DNA of 64,000 bases. Source: Anticarsia gemmatalis. Its lineage: Eukaryota; Arthropoda; Insecta; Lepidoptera; Erebidae. Position numbers and translations under genes: made by a program. The stretch is taken from contig NC_134770.1 in the NCBI RefSeq assembly GCF_050436995.1, forward strand, positions 4,288,501-4,352,500. Direction: 5' to 3'. Within the stretch, counting starts at the first letter, position 1, and the number at the start of each line of letters is the position of its first letter. Shown here piece by piece: positions 1 to 11,600 of this stretch. Below the pieces are notes generated by a model, which worked only from the letters and a program-made list of their open reading frames with translations, was not told the origin of the DNA and searched no databases.

Positions 1-97
1 ACGATGTCATTAACACCTAATTTGTTTAATGTACAACAGTAATTATGTTAAAAAATATCATACTTTCTATTTTTATTAATAAGAAACTCGTGGTTTA

Positions 98-343
98 GCA
101 ACAGCCGCGCGGATCGGTCTCTCAGGTTAAGCTCCGCTTGCCACGATTGTTCAGCGAATGGGTGACCATATTATACATACCGAGTTCCTCCGTGTTTGGA
201 AGGCACGTTAAATTGTGGGTCCGATTGCGGGTTATGGGTGGTCTGATAGGCAGTCACTTAATGTAATATACTGGTATTCAGATCCATCTTGTGAGACTAT
301 AAGCCGACTCCAACATAGTTGGAAGAAAGACTAAGCTGATGAT
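98..343 (+). repeat. 5S-like SINE remnant
   Basis: The head has GGATCGGTCTC, GGTTAAGC and GAATGGGTGACCAT in the order and spacing of a 5S rRNA internal promoter. The tail carries GGCAGTCACTTAATGTAATA, then GCCGACTCCAACATAGTTGG, which I recognise as a common lepidopteran interspersed-repeat tail. It ends in GATGATG. Confidence 0.55.
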
Positions 344-712
344 GTATTTTTATTAGTACTAAAATTTTGAAAAGCATTTTGTGTCTTTACAGCAAAAGTT
401 TTCATTGTTTACTCCCAACGAATACTTAGTTTGGAATAGTTATTAGTTAGTAAAGGTTTATTATGAGATAATGAATAGTATTTGCGAAAGTTTCATGATT
501 AAAGACCGGTATAGGTCAATTTAAATGTTAATCATAATAGCATTTTGTTTCTAACTGTATATTTTGCATAAGTTTAGATTTACGTTACGGCTTTGAATAT
601 TTTATTTGAGTCGTTAAATTTGTTTTTTTTATTGCAGATAAAAGTTGAAAATTAAACTATTTACGAGTAATAAAATTATTTAAAGTAAATTTTAGAAAAT
701 AACGCGATAACA

Positions 713-958
713 TCTATACTAATATTATAAATCTGAAAAGTTTGTTTGTTTGAACGCGCTAATATCAGGAACTACTGGTTCGATTTGATAAATTATTTCA
801 CTGTTAGTTAGCCCATTTATCGAGAAAGGCTATAGGCTATATATCATCACGCTACAACCAATAGGAGCAGAGTACCAGTAAAAAATGCTACAAAAACGGG
901 GAAAATTATGACCCCTTCTCTCTTATGCGACGCAAGCGAAGTTGCGCGGGTCAGCTAG
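713..958 (+). mobile_element. Non-autonomous Helitron-like element, family 1
   Basis: It begins TCTATACTAATATTATAAA and ends in the hairpin CGCAA-GCGAAG-TTGCG followed by GGGTCAGCTAG. TC at the 5' end, CTAG at the 3' end with a hairpin just before it, and insertion between A (712) and T (959) are the Helitron hallmarks. No Rep/helicase is encoded. At least five other copies are in the window. Confidence 0.85.
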
Positions 959-2084
959 TACTGAATATAATTCTGTTTTATTGACTTTTAGTACAATATG
1001 GCAGTCAAAGTAATGATGCATTTCTTCGACTGGTAGTGTAATGGTCGCCTAGTGATCGATTATTTGACGATAATTAATTATGTTTGATTTCATGTTGAAT
1101 TGCATAAATGAACATGAACTATGACTATGTCAATATTAACAATTCTTTCAAAACAATAGGCAACAAAATGGGTCCTATCATTGGCTTCTCGTGTAAGTAA
1201 ATAGATTTATCTTTGACTGTTTCAAAATTCGACCGACTCCCAGCATATATTCTCCACTTGACTACAATTTATATATTGTCGTTAGTTTAATCATTTTCAG
1301 CATCCCTGTCAGTAACTGAATTATTACAAAATTAATTACATAGTTACCTTATTTTTTACATGTGTTTTTTAGTTATATATAGTTGGAGACGCCTACAGTC
1401 AAACTATAAAACGATTTCGTAGAAATATGTATGTTGTACCAAAATACTGAATAGTATATAAATAAATAATAACATTATTTTCTTTAACATCAAATATTTC
1501 AAACTTACAATCAATATAACTGAGTAAATTCTCAACTCACGTTCGTAACATACGGTTTAGCTATCTGTAGTCGTATACCATAATCACTAAGGCTTAACAG
1601 ACGAATAGGCGGCAATTTGATATCATTAGGAGACAGATGTGTGGTGCTACCAATCATCATTAGCGCTATTAGCAACTTTTTATCATTATACCTCATATTT
1701 CCCATCACGTGTGTGTTCTTATGAAGGTTTATTAATTTTTGTTGTTGTTTTTTTTTGTTAAGTGTTTTTAGATTTATATTAAACTTGAATGACTTAAAAA
1801 TATGTGCCTAATTTGTGTATAAAATTATATTGATTCTTGTGGCAATTTGTATATTTTGTTATTTATTATTTCCTATTACTACTGGCACTAACGTGCAAGC
1901 GCACTTTTTCTCGGATGGTTTGACGTTTCGACGAAGAACATTGGCCGTGGTCGCGAGTTTTGAATGATGAAAAATGTTGTAAAACTCTATTGGAATAAGA
2001 AATAACACTAAATTTAAAGTATTTGTCTTTCACAATATACTACTATTACATCAATTTTTGATATCAGTTTTACTCATTTATGTC

Positions 2085-2141
2085 CTTTTTGCTACACATT
2101 GGGAGCAAAAATTTATTTTGCTCCCAATGTGTAGCAAAAAG
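2085..2141. repeat. Perfect 26-bp inverted repeat (hairpin)
   Basis: The arm at 2085-2110 and the arm at 2116-2141 are exact reverse complements around the loop ATTTA. The arm core is GCTACACATTGGGAGC. Confidence 0.95.
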
Positions 2142-2450
2142 TACACTGAAATACGTGAACTTTATCCGTCTAGCAAAACACATTCATTAATAATACAACT
2201 ACAATAAATAATCAATTGAGCTACAAACCTAGCAACAATAGCACTAGTCATCATCCCGATATAATTTCTCATCCGACTTACGACACCCCCGGGGATTGTA
2301 CCGTGTTAGACTGGCCAAATACTATTCATTTCGCTTACGCAATCCCAAAATAAAATTGCCGTCCGCCATTTTAATCCTCTTAACAATTTTATAACATCCA
2401 ATATTTTCCGATACAGAGACCGTGTTATAAATTAAAACTCTCTTCGACAG

Positions 2451-2602
2451 GTGAACAAGCGATTCGATCTCGATACGCAAGGCTTACCGTGCTCGTCCCG
2501 CCCGAACCACCGCGTATCGTCGAGGGCAGTTTCTTCTCAACGATTGAGGACAGAAATATCAAGCTCGAGTGTGTGTCTGTTGGTGGAAAACCGCCCGCCG
2601 AG
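2451..2602 (+). CDS. rst: rst exon A: end of Ig1 and start of Ig2
   Basis: The acceptor is tcttcgacag and the donor is GAG|gtaagc. Two bases complete a codon begun upstream (phase 1 entry), followed by 50 codons. The translation begins EQAIRSRYARLTVLVPPE, the last strand of Ig1 and the Ig1-Ig2 linker typical of Rst/Kirre. It then reaches the first Ig2 cysteine in KLECVSVGGKP (Cys40). The exon ends in phase 0. Confidence 0.95.
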
Positions 2603-5600
2603 GTAAGCATTGATTTCTGTGTAACGTTTTTCGTTTGGGTGGAAATTATTTTGGTTGGTAGCCGAACGTTTGCCACTGCTACTATTTATTCATGAGGCTT
2701 TCGCAATGGAATTCTGACGTTGTTTACGAAAATATTGATGCAGCTACAGTCAGATATGGCTTGGAATGATTGACACTTTACGCATTGAGTCGACCGCAGT
2801 GAAATAATTTTACTACGAAATTATTCATGTTGTACGTATGTGTTTATTGTACAATATTTGCGGTAGGTATATTCGGCTGTCGTTTTTGTAGTTGGTAATA
2901 CAATTGAGCGTTAAAATTATTCAGGCCCAAAAGCCTTGGCTTGGCTTAAAAATAATGTTATTTAAGTCAGGTTGATGCCGAATATTTTGAATATTAATAG
3001 AAATCATTGGTTGATTTGTAAACTTTAAGGGAGATAATATACATATCAGTACAAACAATGATATATTTGGACTTACTTTAAAGCTTTATTACACGAACAA
3101 GTCGTAGTATTAGTCATTGTATCGTACATAATATAGATTGAGACATAACTATTGTAGTCAGGTACCAAAATAGCTCTATATTAGATTTTTCAAAAATAGC
3201 AAATACAGGCATACTTGTTCTCTAAAGAGAAAACTATTGACCTGAAACAAATTCAGGGGTAATGTCTAAATTGAAACAGACACGAATTTATTTGGCTCTT
3301 GCCATTTGTCTGCTTGAACTGTGAATAGTTCCATTTATTGACATCTAGAATACGTAGATTTTAAGTGATTTCATTTCATATCTTTCGTTTTATTCCTATT
3401 GTTTGTTTCTATTTTTGTTGCTGTTGCCAAGTTTTCTATTTAGTTTACATTTATACAAGCATTAGGTTGTGCATGTAGATTGAGATATGAACACACCCTT
3501 TTTACAAGATATCGCCGATAAGAAATGGCCATGTTTTGCAAAAAGGTGCATAGTACTTATGTAGATGTGACTGAAGCAAGGGACGTTTGTAAGGATCAAA
3601 CCAAGTCTCGTCTTTTGGTGTCTACCTTCCCCTATGGAAAAAGGCGTAATTTTATGTATGTATGTATTGATAGTATTTTAAGTCTTAATTTCACGACATG
3701 TTATTATGTCGGCTAATAAACCTAGATTCTCTTAAGTCGTCCACACAACTGCTTGTATCCTCCACTCACAAGTTCCAATACACGTTTAAAATTTCATACG
3801 ATCTACTCCACTATCGGTACGTAAATTAATTGCTTCCTGAATCTTCACTATGAATATTTAAACTGCCATAATAACTCACAGTTCGTCTGAGCCAAAACTA
3901 ATTGAAGCCATTATAAATGTTTCTGCAGCAATATTTTCTCAGTTGTCACCCCCTATTTCTGTACCTTGATAATATTAATTAATCAATGTCGCTACTTAAA
4001 TGGAATTTCACAGGCTTGCCAGTGTAATACCCGACCTATTCATATTTTCGTCATTTTTCTTAATAATTCACGTACTTTGGGGACGATCTATTTTTTTCTA
4101 TTAAAATGCTTTTAAAATATATTGTAATGAAATCTTTTGGGCAATGTGCTGAATTTATGACTACCTTTACGTTATAGACGGTTTTTTGTGGGCATTAATC
4201 TAGAATGTTATTTTCTGAGGTTGCTAGGAATAAGGTTTTTAGGAGGGGAAACTTTTCATTTCATTTTCGAGATATAAATCATTTCATTTTTAGTTTGCTA
4301 TTGTCGAAAGTATAGAAATGCTAATGTAAAGCTTTAGTGTGAACTTTATTTTTCTTGCTATCAAAACACGTATTAGTAATTAAATCATTCTCAGAAATTA
4401 ATTAACTCTAGTTTCAGAAAACAAAGAATTTAAGTTATTAGAACAGATGAAACATTTCATATTTGCTCGATTATTTCTAGCACAATTCTCCGAATTCAAT
4501 AACAGGTCTAATAAAAATCAACTTGTACGATTATTTTCAACATTCTATAAAAGTTCAAATATTCAATTCCGAGATGCGGGAACTAAAGTTGACCTATTTA
4601 CCGTCGAATGAAAAATACGAGATGCACGTGTTCCCAGACTTGTACATACTTATCGGAACATGAAGTATGGAATATAAACAGAACAGAATTTATGACGCAA
4701 CATGTTCCAATCTATACTATCTATACTAATATTATAAAGCTGAAGAGTTTGTTTGTTTGTTTGAACGCGCTAATCTCAGGAACTACTGATCCGATTTGAA
4801 AAATTATTTCAGTGTTATATAGCCCATTTATCGAGAAAGGCAATAATCATCACGCTACGACCAATAGGAGCAGAGTAACAGTAAAAGATGTTACAAAAAC
4901 GGGGAAAATTATGAACCATTCTCACCTATGTGACGCAAGCAAAGTTGCGCGGGTCAGCTAGTACTAAATAATGTTGATGTTCCCTATTATAGTGAGCGGG
5001 GTAAAATTAGATTTGGGTACAAATGGATTCTGGATAATCGAACTGACAATAATTAATACCCAAACGGTTAAGTCCTAGGAACTCGTTCCTTAGCCGTTTG
5101 ATGGCGTTATTTAGTTAAATTGTTAATCGACTTAATATTAAAATAAACCAGAAAAGGATGTCTAGATAAGAATCGTTTACTTAAAGAAAAATTTCAATAG
5201 CAAAGAAGTCTTAATAAAACCCAGAAAGATTTTTTATTACTGTCCCCATAATTTTACCTTTTCTTTCTCTACATTTTATGACAGTAAAGTATTACTATGA
5301 ATCTTAGGTGTAGAAACAACTAATAAAACCTGAATTTCCAAAAAATGTAGTCACTCAAAACAATCTAAAATTGTCAGTTTACATAAACAAATCCATTGGG
5401 ACTGTGTCTGTCCAATTTATTTTACCCTGTGTCAATTTGTTTGTACCGGTATTAGGCAGGAGAATATTCCATTTAAGCTCCTCAAGTGGAGTGAATAGGT
5501 ATACGGCCCAAGGGACCTTAGTACAATTAGGAGTTAAATTGAAAATGATGTTGCGACCGAATTGTGGGCCCGAGGAGGTTGCAACGTTTTGATTGCACAA

Positions 5601-8600
5601 ATATTTCATAATCAAGGATTAGGATTGGCTACAGTAATATTTGTGATGAGATTGGGATTTGGGGAAGATGCGGAAATTATTTGCGATTAGGAAGGAATTG
5701 AGGATGTTAATCATTTACCGTAATATTGTACGTGTTCTGTTTGTTTTAGTTAGATACTTCTTGGGTACATTTTTCTTCCTTTACTCCGAGCGGGACAATT
5801 GTACGGCGAGTTTGTATTCTTGAAATTTGTTGCTGTTTGCAGAATGAGGTTATTAAAACTAGGTCTTCAGTTGTTTTGTTTTACTATTTTTTCCTAAATA
5901 AGTTATTATTAGTTTTCTAATAGGATGTTTTGTTGCAGATTACTTGGGTGGATAGTAACGCAGGTGTTTTGACGCAGGGAGTAACGTATACCGTGGAACC
6001 TCTGCCAGATGGTCAAAGATTTACAGCAAGGTACGATACATTTTATTGTTATCCATTTTTTACCATGTCTTATGTATGTCATTATCACAATGACATGTCG
6101 AATGTATCATTATTATGATAACATGGATGATTCTGATTATTATTAACGAACTAAAAAAAACTCTTGCATTTCTAATGCAAGATGAGAACTGCACAATTAA
6201 TATGTGTAGCAGAAGAGAGCTCTTACTACAATTTCTATAACCATTTTAGAGGTACGATCAAAATTTAAGATCAGCTCAAGATCAAAATATCTAACATAAA
6301 TGTATTTTACCACCAGATCAATAATCAAAATGACGCCGAAGCAGGAGCATCACAACCAAACCTTCACTTGTCAAGCGCAGAACACAGCTGACAGGGCCTA
6401 CAGGGCTGCTAGCATACAAATTGAGGTAAGATTTGAATTAATGAGCTTACCAAGTAGATTTATGTACAAGACTTTTTCAAAGGACTTGTGAATTTAACTT
6501 TGTTATTGGGAAAAACTTTACTTCTCAACTAAATTTTCTTGGTTTCTAAATCGATATTAAGACCCAGGTCAGAAACGAGGTCTTTTATTTTGATTTTTAC
6601 CAGGCTAGAATTTAAGAAGGAAAAAGATAAAGAACTATTTTGACAATAAACTTTAAATGTCAAACTTTCGATACTTGACAGTACCAATTTTATTGTACAG
6701 TAGCTCGATTTTCTACTACTATTGACTACCGACAACCGGCTAGCTATCAAAAAATTTCCCCTAATAATCTGATCAGCGCCTCAAACCGGCTCCATAGGAA
6801 CTATTTTGCCAGTACATTTTAATTGTCACACTCTCGATACTCGACAGTACCGACTGTAGAGAATTGCGCTACTGCAGTTATAAAAGATATTGAACACGAC
6901 AAGCTAAATAAACTGTGTAAAAATCCCCGAAAATATTGACAAATGTAACTGGACACCAAGTTGGATGGTACGTGTTACCATTTGCAAAGCATCCTGATTT
7001 AGCAGCCTGAGCGCAGTAAATATTGATACGTCCACAGAATACACAATGACGGTAAAAATATGAAAATTGTTTCAGAAACAGTTGTCGTACTTTTATGGTA
7101 TTATTTATTTATGGTAGAGTATTTTTGTCGTTTGGGGATTGGCGAATTTTGTAAGTGGTTATACAAGTTTAATGTTATATGAGTAATCTGTTTTATTTAT
7201 TCATATTTTTTTACCGGTAATAGTAACGGCAGGCACTCTCGTTGCAAAAGATATAATATGTGGGTGTATTAAATTTGTCTCTATATTGGTTGAAATTCAT
7301 TTAAGCACAAGAAAATAAAGCTTAATTAGTTTTACTTTGATATTATTAATGTTACTTAAGTCAACCTTTTATCTCTCTTAAGCTGGAGGTGTTTTCAAAA
7401 ACCTGGTATTCCACTGCAACCACGAATTTAGGATCAAATTGCAAATTTTTATGGAAATGAAGACACCAAAACACGAATATTTACCTCAAGTTTACACCTA
7501 TAATGAGATATATTTCTGAATATTATACATTTATAACACGAAATGCAATCAACAAAATCAGCATTTATACCGCAAGCCACATCCTAATCTCATTTGACTC
7601 TTAAGGAAAACACCATGACATTATCCGTAGGTACTATTCTATGTAGATTATTCCCTTCTCAATTAGTAGAATACATTGCTGTTAGGGCTGCCAGATGGCC
7701 GGGAAATCTGGGGATATCCCGAAATTTCGCATTTTGTTCAGTGACAAATTAATATTTCTGATTACTTTTTCAATCGAAAGATATTCGTACCTGTTTACCT
7801 CTGGTATACCCCGTTCTCCTGTGATAAATTGATTATTGTGTTACACATATTTATTACAAAACTAAAAGCATTTGACAATGCCCTTTTCTAGTTTGGCTTC
7901 CTACAAAATTAGCCCTCCCTCCACGACGACTGTCTCGGAAATCATAAGTCTGTATCTTTCAACCCTAATTGCAGGAATACAATCGATACCTACTTAGTAA
8001 TATACTGTGATCTCCTTATTTATTCCAGTCATGACATTCCCCGAAGCTAAGAAAATTTTCAACCTTAACGAAAAGGTTTTTGTTGTGTGGATTGATAAAT
8101 ATTTGTGTTTGAAAAACCCGTTGACTTTTTTTCCTTTTGTGTCGATAATTGGCTTGTGCGTTTTGTTATTGAATTGTTCAATTTGAATCGAATATTGATT
8201 TAAGCTTGTTGTTAATTGAATTCAGATTTTCGTCAGTCGACTGATTTGAAAGTCTTTCGAGATTGGTATTAGTAAGAAGATTATCTTTACTAATCATTTT
8301 AGATTTAATATCTTTAAACTAGTTCATTCAATTATTATTACTCTTTTAGAATTTCCAATTCAAAAGATCTTTTGTTTTGGTATTAAAGTCTTTATTACAG
8401 ATATTGTTGCCTACAAAAACATCGTTACCTTCAAACTTCAGTAGCTCTGCGCAAAGCAATCGCCAACACCCCCCAAGTATGGGTTCTCATAAAATATCGA
8501 GATAAAATTCCAGTTGTAGCTATTTGCTATCTCTCAGCCCCTAGTAAACTTTTAGGCCTATATTTGTTTTCTCTTATAAAAATATTGCTATTTGCAAAGA

Positions 8601-11600
8601 AATTGTTTGTTACGCCGCTGAGCTGTGGAGATGAATTTGTTGAGAAATCGCGTGGATGATTGTTGTGTTGTATGTATATTATGATAAAGAATTCTTTCGC
8701 CTTCTTTGTCCTTCTATTTCTTTTATCCGATTTCTGGACGAAAATATTTTTGTTTCAACTCTAGTTAAAGGATTAGGATTCTGTTCAATCTTAATACTAC
8801 TATGATTTTACATTATTTTGAAATATCAATTTTAAACCTTTTAAGATGAAAATCTGGTAATATCAGTACCACGTTAGGACCTGTAGAAAATCTTATATCA
8901 TGATTCTAAATATTTTCTTTGAGGGACTTTTAAAGAAAACAATATAGCAGAAAAGGTAAACATATATTTTTCCTTACCTTGACCACTTGAATGTGTGAGC
9001 AAAACCCACATGTACGCCAAATTCAAAGTTCCTACGTCAAACCGTTTTCAAGTAAAACGCAAGACAGACGCAAATGTAATCTTATAAATCTCCTTCTTTT
9101 CCTTTTTTTCAAAAAACACGTGTAATAGGGTTGTCCTTTACTATAACGATCTAGGTAAATAATAATGACATAGTCGAAATGAGATGTTGACAATAGTTTA
9201 CAGCAGCCATTTCTTTTATTACACCTAAAACTTTTGTCCTTCAAAGAAAATTGGATGAGATTTTCAGAATGATATTTTGCCGAAAATAGACTTTACATTT
9301 CGTCAATCACGTATTCTAACGAATTCCAATCACGGCTTCTACTTACGTGAAAATGTCTATATCCCGATGTCTCTCATCAAAAATTGTTATCGCACGACCC
9401 AATTTTTGAGCAAAGTACCTAAGGTATTTTTAGTAAAATTTACATAATTCCGTTTTTCTATTAAGGCCAACGAACAAAAAGACACACAGTTTCGGTTTTA
9501 TCACACCACCTACTGTAATATTCATATCAAATATTATGTTAATCTCTCAGAAATTAAGTGATTAATCCTACAATCCTACATCTTCACTTACTTTACCTAT
9601 CAATAAAATTGTCATCTTCGTAAAAATCTACATTACTATGGCGTAACCTTATGTACTGTGTATGGTTGAAAAAGGTCATAAGTACTCTATCCTCAACATA
9701 ATTTAATGCTCTTCTTCTATCAAAGCTACAAAGTATATTCTATCGACCGCCAATGACAAAGCATTAAGATATTACGTCACGACTCCCGATACATTCAGGG
9801 GTCTATAAAAATACATATACATTGATCAATGTTACGTACAGATGTAAAAATTATTGTCGTCCTCGAATTTCGTAGGAAATTACTATTCCGGTCGCGACTA
9901 CACTGAAACTGGATGCGGCATTAATATTAATATGTTTCTCTCCCTTTAATATTACGGTTTTGGCTTATTGTTTTACTGAGATGTATTTGGGTCTAGATAC
10001 GTTGCGTTTGTTTCTTTTTTGATTATGTATATAAAAATTAGGTCAGACATGATATTTTAATACTCAATTTTTATTCTTCTCTTATCACATCATTATAAAG
10101 ACTTAGTAAAATTAGTCTCAGAAAAATCATCTACCTACGTGTAGTTTAAAAACGAGTTGCTAGTATTCGATACTCTAGAAACATTTTTGTGTCCTAAGGT
10201 CCCGTTATTTAATTTTATTGTATGTTTTTCTCAAACTCTATTGTCATTGTTTTCACCATCTACATCATACATACAAACAGACACACAATCAGTTACATTG
10301 ACCCACTTACTTTGTCTCTTCTAGTTCTTCACCAAATATGTTCGTTCCACCCACGCCCCCTAATACCTCATTTCTACGCTCTAATTCAACCGCATCCAGT
10401 TCTTCAACATCAAAACCTTTGTTATGACGAGTAAACCCTGTATGTTTATCATGTATTTTTTTCTTCGGTCATAAAATAAAACCCCTTTTTATGGCGAACC
10501 CAATTACTTTTTACGATCAGATGTGCTATGATATTGCTTTGATACTGAGATACTTGCCATTTGTACACGTAATACTGTTGTGGCTATTTTTTCTGTTTTA
10601 ATGGCGGCAAATATAAATTTTCATAGTCTATTTTGGGTTGAAACTAGAGGACAATGATGTCGAACGGTCAAAGGTGTGTTATAATTTTATTATAGATCGT
10701 CGTAAAAATATATGGATATTATTTCTTGTAATTAAATTGAAATGGTTTAAGGAATTTAGATAATCAGGATTTAACTGCGATTTGTCATAGATATAAGTAT
10801 ACCAATAGATAAAAATAAATGACAAGTACAAGTACTTTTATATGCTGTAATTTTTGCGGAAAACTAACATAATATATGTATATTTAGACAGCCTTAGATA
10901 CTTAATATTTCAACATATATTTTTTACACTTCGTTTTTCTCATCAAGTTGTAACCTTAGCAAAAGTGACTTTAACTACTGTGACTAATTATTTGACCTCT
11001 CAAATCAAAAGGACATACAGATTATTGTTAAATTAAAAAGTCTAAAAGTTAAGAATGACTGACATTTTGATGTTCGTGAGATTGTATCGCGTAGCACACG
11101 TCAATTTAATCACGTGACGTCACGAATACTAACACGTTAAAGTAATTATGAAATCGAAACATTAATGATGTCAAAATAATACTATTTCAGAGAGGTTTCA
11201 TATTTAATAGTATCTGTTTAAAACGATGCTGACGTCGGAAAATGTATATTTTTCTTCTTCACGCGCAATTTATAAATCTACTTTTGTAGAATTAGCTTTA
11301 ATTATTGGTCAAAAAGATAACGGAATAGTAAATCAGCTAATACTACTGTGCTCACCGGTTAGCCAAGCCAGGTCAAAGCCTTCGGGCGGCTTGAACATCT
11401 TTGACACCAGGTTGACCACTAACCATACAATAAGAAGAAGAAGACTTGTATACATTAATACTACTTGAATATACTCTCACACTATGTATTAACCCCCAAT
11501 TAAGTACAAGATGCATAACTGCCTAACCATCACAGTCAAAATAGCCGACCAATAAATAAATAAAGCTCTTCCATACTTGTTCAGTTCCCTTTGTCTACTA

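Larger units (their letters stand above)
1..2450. other. Intron sequence upstream of exon A
   Basis: No coding exon is supportable here. The stretch holds a 5S-like SINE remnant (98-343), a complete Helitron-like element (713-958) and a perfect 26-bp hairpin (2085-2141). The rest is AT-rich filler. Confidence 0.6.
2603..5938. other. Intron A/B (3.3 kb)
   Basis: GT/AG intron inside Ig2. It contains a degraded lepidopteran repeat (3528-3665) and a Helitron copy (4720-4961). Nothing else is supportable. Confidence 0.8.

Noticed and set aside
5371..5615. Overlapping open frames on both strands in intron A/B
   Set aside because: Both frames are open only because the patch is less AT-rich. Neither is flanked by splice sites that fit the rst frame, and no protein is recognised.
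7675..7760. GGGCTGCCAGATGGCCGGG segment as a possible repeat
   Set aside because: It looks vaguely like a known insect interspersed motif, but no second copy is in the window and the boundaries cannot be set.
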